Shown here piece by piece: positions 61,592 through 64,000 of a stretch of DNA of 64,000 bases. Location: positions 44,914 through 108,913 of the forward strand of contig JBMNMN010000001.1 of the NCBI GenBank assembly GCA_050953365.1, read 5' to 3'. Position 1 is the first letter of the stretch. The number at the start of each line of letters is the position of its first letter. The notes under the pieces were generated by a model. It worked only from the letters and a program-made list of their open reading frames with translations, was not told the origin of the DNA and made no database searches. The stretch is from UBA1426 sp050953365 (GTDB lineage: Bacteria > Bacillota > Clostridia > Peptostreptococcales > Anaerovoracaceae). The translations under genes and the position numbers were made by a program.

Positions 61592-61830
61592 CTTTATTTG
61601 ATCCGCCTTTCTCTTTGGAGAAAATCTGATTTTTTACCTTCCCGCTCAGAAAAATGTAAAGACCAGAAATCTTACTCTATTCGATCAGCCCTTTTATTAC
61701 ATCCGGACAGTAATTCCCTGTCTGATGTCTCAAAGAAAGAAAAACCGGCCAAACAACACCCGGCGATTGGGTCAATTTCTGACCGGCGTTTAAGTCAAAA
61801 GCCTTCCGGCGTTGACACTTTTGATGAACT
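61592..61830. other. gap after the 51-residue gene
   Basis: No gene or clear signal. A stretch near 61765-61815 has repeats of CCGGCG and GTTGAC, possibly a decayed mobile-element end; unassigned. Confidence 0.3.
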
Positions 61831-62002
61831 TACCGTTGCCTTTTCACCCCTGCAGACAGATGTACTGTTGACTTCCTGTCCCTCGGGGCAACGGTAATCC
61901 GGTTTTGGATCGGTTTACCGTTGCCTTTTTCCGACAGAAGCAACGGTAGTTAGCCTTTTGGTAGATCTACCGTTGCCTTTCTACCCTCGCGGGCAACAGC
62001 AA
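61831..62002. repeat. hairpin array D: three to four units, 52-53-bp period (TACCGTTGCC/GGCAACGGTA)
   Basis: Left arms start at 61831, 61863, 61916 and 61968; the last three are 53 and 52 bp apart. The first unit is incomplete. Arms are TACCGTTGCC with GCAACGGTA. It is the same family as array B, about 1.7 kb away, but with a longer stem. Confidence 0.85.
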
Positions 62003-62017
62003 TCGAGTCGTAAAGAT

Positions 62018-62130
62018 GAAATGTAAACCATATGATTCCGGATCCTCGATTATGGTTTACATTTGACGGAGCCGGAGAACCAGAAATAAGCCATCCGGCC
62101 TCAGTTTCTCGATTTTGGTTTACTTTTGGT
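62018..62130. repeat. hairpin pair (ATGTAAACCATA/TTATGGTTTACAT), 63-bp offset
   Basis: First unit: ATGTAAACCATA, loop, TTATGGTTTACAT. Second unit is degenerate on its left arm; its right arm TTTTGGTTTACTT starts 63 bp after the first (62051 against 62114). A further inverted repeat AAAGCAACT/GGTTGCTTT is at about 62166-62208. Confidence 0.7.
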
Positions 62131-62377
62131 GGGGCCGGCAGCTTGCCGCCAAGCTATTAACAGCAGAAAGCAACTGGGAACTTCCTCTTCACAAATTTTG
62201 GTTGCTTTTACCGCGTGACAGTAACCACTTTACCTTGTCACATAGCTACACTGCATCAAGTATTGCTTTTCTTTTTAATCCTTGCAAAGTAACAATGTAG
62301 ATCACGGAGCGGGCTAAGTTCTCCTTCTCAGACTATGAGTACTGTCAGGTTCAAAATTGTCTTCACGAGAACTATAT

Positions 62378-64000
62378 AGGGGCTGCTGAATAACCGCGTT
62401 ATGCGCCAATCAGCGCCCTATTCTTTATGATCTTAAGCATGGAAATCATGTTTTCCAACACTTCTAAAATTGGCAACAAAAGAGAGCGTAGTCTCTTTTC
62501 CATGTTCATCACAAGAAATACCAGATGGATGCTGGTCTCGCTTGTATCCTGTCTCCTGGTGAAGATCCTGTTCAGGCCATAGGCCCGTTTCCCTTCCCCA
62601 AACTTGCCTTCCACGGCATTTCGCTCTCCTGCTTCTGATTTCTCCAGAAGACATTGCAACCTGTAGGCCTTCTTGTCCTTCGGCGGTCTCCCCAGCTTTG
62701 GTCCGTTCATTCGGATGCCATGCTTGCTGCAGAATGAGAGGTTTTCCCTCGTTCGATAGATCTTGTCCGCAAGGATCCGCTCGGGATAGTACCCTCGCTC
62801 CTCCCGGTAGCGTTCTACGCTTTCCTGCAGGGTGGAAGTCTCGTTAAAAGCGTTCCAGTCCAATCTTTCCACAGAGGCATAACCATCTACCATGCTGATT
62901 GCAATCTTTGCTCCGAACTCTGTCGGTGCATTGGTTTTCCCTCTAACAATCGGTCTCACCCAAGGCTGATGAATACTGACAATCCTGTCATCGACCTGAT
63001 GCTTCTTCTCCCGATACATCTCTTCCTGCTGCGAGTACAGCGTTCTGACGATCCGCAAGGTCTCCTTGCTCTTCTCAGTCAAATTCAGACCACTCTGAAG
63101 TAGTGTTTCTATGATGGCAAGATCCCGTCTTACGTAGCCTAGCTGCTGCCGTATTGCTTTTCGAATCGTCTTGATGGTTGGCTTCCTGTTCCGCGCAAAT
63201 CTGAGATAATCCTTTCTGGCAATTCTCTTGTATGTCCTGGGCTTCTTTTTCTGACTGGTCTGCCCGTGAAGCTCTGTTATCATTCTCTCCAGCTTTTCAC
63301 GTGCCGTATTGAGGAGTGCCACGTCTGTTGGATACTTGATGTCAGCCGGGGCGCAGGTTGCGTCGAGAATTAGTGTCCCTTTGTTTTTTCCTTCTTCTGA
63401 TTCACTGTCTCCACCTCCGTCGCTTGAATCTGAGCCATTCATCGGATCTTCGTCGTCATCCTTTTTCTTGCTTCCAATGACGTATGCGTTCACTTCTGCA
63501 AGCATCTCCGGTGTCAATCTCTTCCGGAACCAAGTCATCGTACTTGCGTCGAATGGCGCTTTGTCTGTGAATGCAGGCAATCCGATGAACCATTGGAGGT
63601 ATGGGCTCTCTTTAATATGTTCCACGGTCTCCTCGTCAGAGAGTCTGAACTTCTCCTTGATGATGTGAGAGCCGAGAGCCATCCTGGCTGCTTTCGCTGG
63701 ATACCCGGTCTTGCTACCAAACTGCTCGCTATATTTCCGGTCCAACAGATCCCAAGGAATCAATGAAGCCATCTTGACCCAGCGATTGTCTGGGCTCAGT
63801 TTAGCGCCTGCAAATGCGATCGGTTGATCAAAGAGTGTCATCTGTCCTCTGGTGGGTTTATACATCGTTTTCTCCCATTTCTTCATGTCTAAAGTGCAAG
63901 GTTTTCTGACGTTTTCGTGCGATTTGCTTGCATTTATTCTATCATAAAATGGTTGAAATTGCAATGGTTTCAAGGGGTTTCAAGTTGTTCAGTAGCCCCT
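62378..64000 (-). mobile_element. IS1182-family insertion sequence, right end at the window edge
   Basis: The left end (62378) reads AGGGGCTGCTGAATAAC and the complement of the window end reads AGGGGCTACTGAACAAC, so these are matching inverted repeats. The whole element probably fits within 62378-64000 (1623 bp). TATA flanks the left end, as expected for the 4-bp target duplications of this family, but the right flank is outside the window. Confidence 0.8.
62399..63865 (-). CDS. IS1182-family transposase (DDE)
   Basis: This 488-residue transposase has an N-terminal DUF772-like region (DLLDRKYSEQFGSKTGYPAKAARMALG, then SDEETVEHIKESPYLQWFIG), an acidic low-complexity stretch, Asp in LILDATCAPADI, and a C-terminal catalytic part (ADKIYRTRENLSFC; RNAVEGKFGEGKRAYGLNRI with the third acidic residue). 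ATG 63865 follows GGGAG; the frame runs further to 63973 without a site. Intact, so the element may be active. Confidence 0.88.
   Translation of the reverse strand: MYKPTRGQMTLFDQPIAFAGAKLSPDNRWVKMASLIPWDLLDRKYSEQFGSKTGYPAKAARMALGSHIIKEKFRLSDEETVEHIKESPYLQWFIGLPAFTDKAPFDASTMTWFRKRLTPEMLAEVNAYVIGSKKKDDDEDPMNGSDSSDGGGDSESEEGKNKGTLILDATCAPADIKYPTDVALLNTAREKLERMITELHGQTSQKKKPRTYKRIARKDYLRFARNRKPTIKTIRKAIRQQLGYVRRDLAIIETLLQSGLNLTEKSKETLRIVRTLYSQQEEMYREKKHQVDDRIVSIHQPWVRPIVRGKTNAPTEFGAKIAISMVDGYASVERLDWNAFNETSTLQESVERYREERGYYPERILADKIYRTRENLSFCSKHGIRMNGPKLGRPPKDKKAYRLQCLLEKSEAGERNAVEGKFGEGKRAYGLNRIFTRRQDTSETSIHLVFLVMNMEKRLRSLLLPILEVLENMISMLKIIKNRALIGA

Noticed and set aside
61765..61815. decayed IS21-like end
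   Set aside because: CCGGCG and GTTGAC motifs are suggestive, but no inverted partner or transposase fragment was found.
1..64000. tRNA, rRNA and known riboswitches
   Set aside because: No cloverleaf, rRNA core or recognised aptamer motif was found by eye; weak matches would need a covariance-model search.

Overview
The window looks like chromosome from a low- to mid-GC anaerobic Firmicute of the class Clostridia. The evidence is LytR-CpsA-Psr and S-layer-homology wall proteins, clostridial butyrate-type genes (crt, hbd), small DUF1540 and DUF503 proteins, AgcS and APC amino-acid carriers, strong GGAGG ribosome binding sites, and no outer-membrane or LPS gene set. The species cannot be named. 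No rRNA, tRNA, CRISPR or phage genes were seen.

Layout. 1-16 kb is envelope and central metabolism, almost all on the minus strand: two LCP paralogues, hbd, an intact IS4-family insertion, crt, pgi, a CapD/FlaA1-type sugar dehydratase, a FAD/Rieske oxidoreductase, a Cys-rich microprotein, a LapA-like protein, a 987-residue SLH protein, a MaoC hydratase with DedA, and an EamA exporter. 16-22 kb has a LysM protein, an AgcS symporter with a 41-codon gene, a carbamoylase/hydantoinase pair and DUF1540. 22-29 kb has a CcdA/thioredoxin couple and small soluble or membrane proteins. 28-34 kb is one operon led by a 1697-residue protein fusing HD, helical-repeat, NadD-like nucleotidyltransferase, GNAT-like and phosphoribosyltransferase-like regions, followed by an LDH/MDH-fold dehydrogenase and a flavoprotein. 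35-52 kb holds a broken chemoreceptor-like gene and two parallel modules, each joining solute transport to a membrane histidine kinase with an amino-acid-binding-type sensor and a sigma-54-activating regulator: two APC permeases with the first pair and a TRAP transporter with the second. Near-identical sigma-54 promoters precede one APC permease and the TRAP operon. 52-56 kb has an S1-domain protein, a YgjP-like metalloprotease, a nitroreductase, a YbaK-type deacylase and a rhodanese lipoprotein. 56-64 kb has a nitrate/sulfonate-type ABC transporter, a TudS-related protein, a 51-residue membrane protein and an IS1182-family element reaching the window edge.

The most unusual structure is non-coding. 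Long arrays of short hairpins fill the gaps around the ABC operon and neighbouring genes. Arm sequences differ between arrays (TAACCATTT, CGTTGCC, CAACTAAA, GTAAACC), but the period is fixed: 62-63 bp in some arrays and mostly 52-53 bp in others, close to six and five turns of B-DNA. Loops are pyrimidine-rich on the plus strand, and in the 63-bp arrays the spacers are purine-rich. A separate set of REP-like palindromes containing GTGTCnGACAC lies in at least seven gaps.

How the genes may work together: the 36-51 kb block reads as uptake of organic acids or amino acids controlled by sensing of external solute. The hydantoinase/carbamoylase pair beside AgcS suggests use of cyclic ureides or pyrimidine products. 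All start sites, functions and regulatory links are read by eye from sequence.
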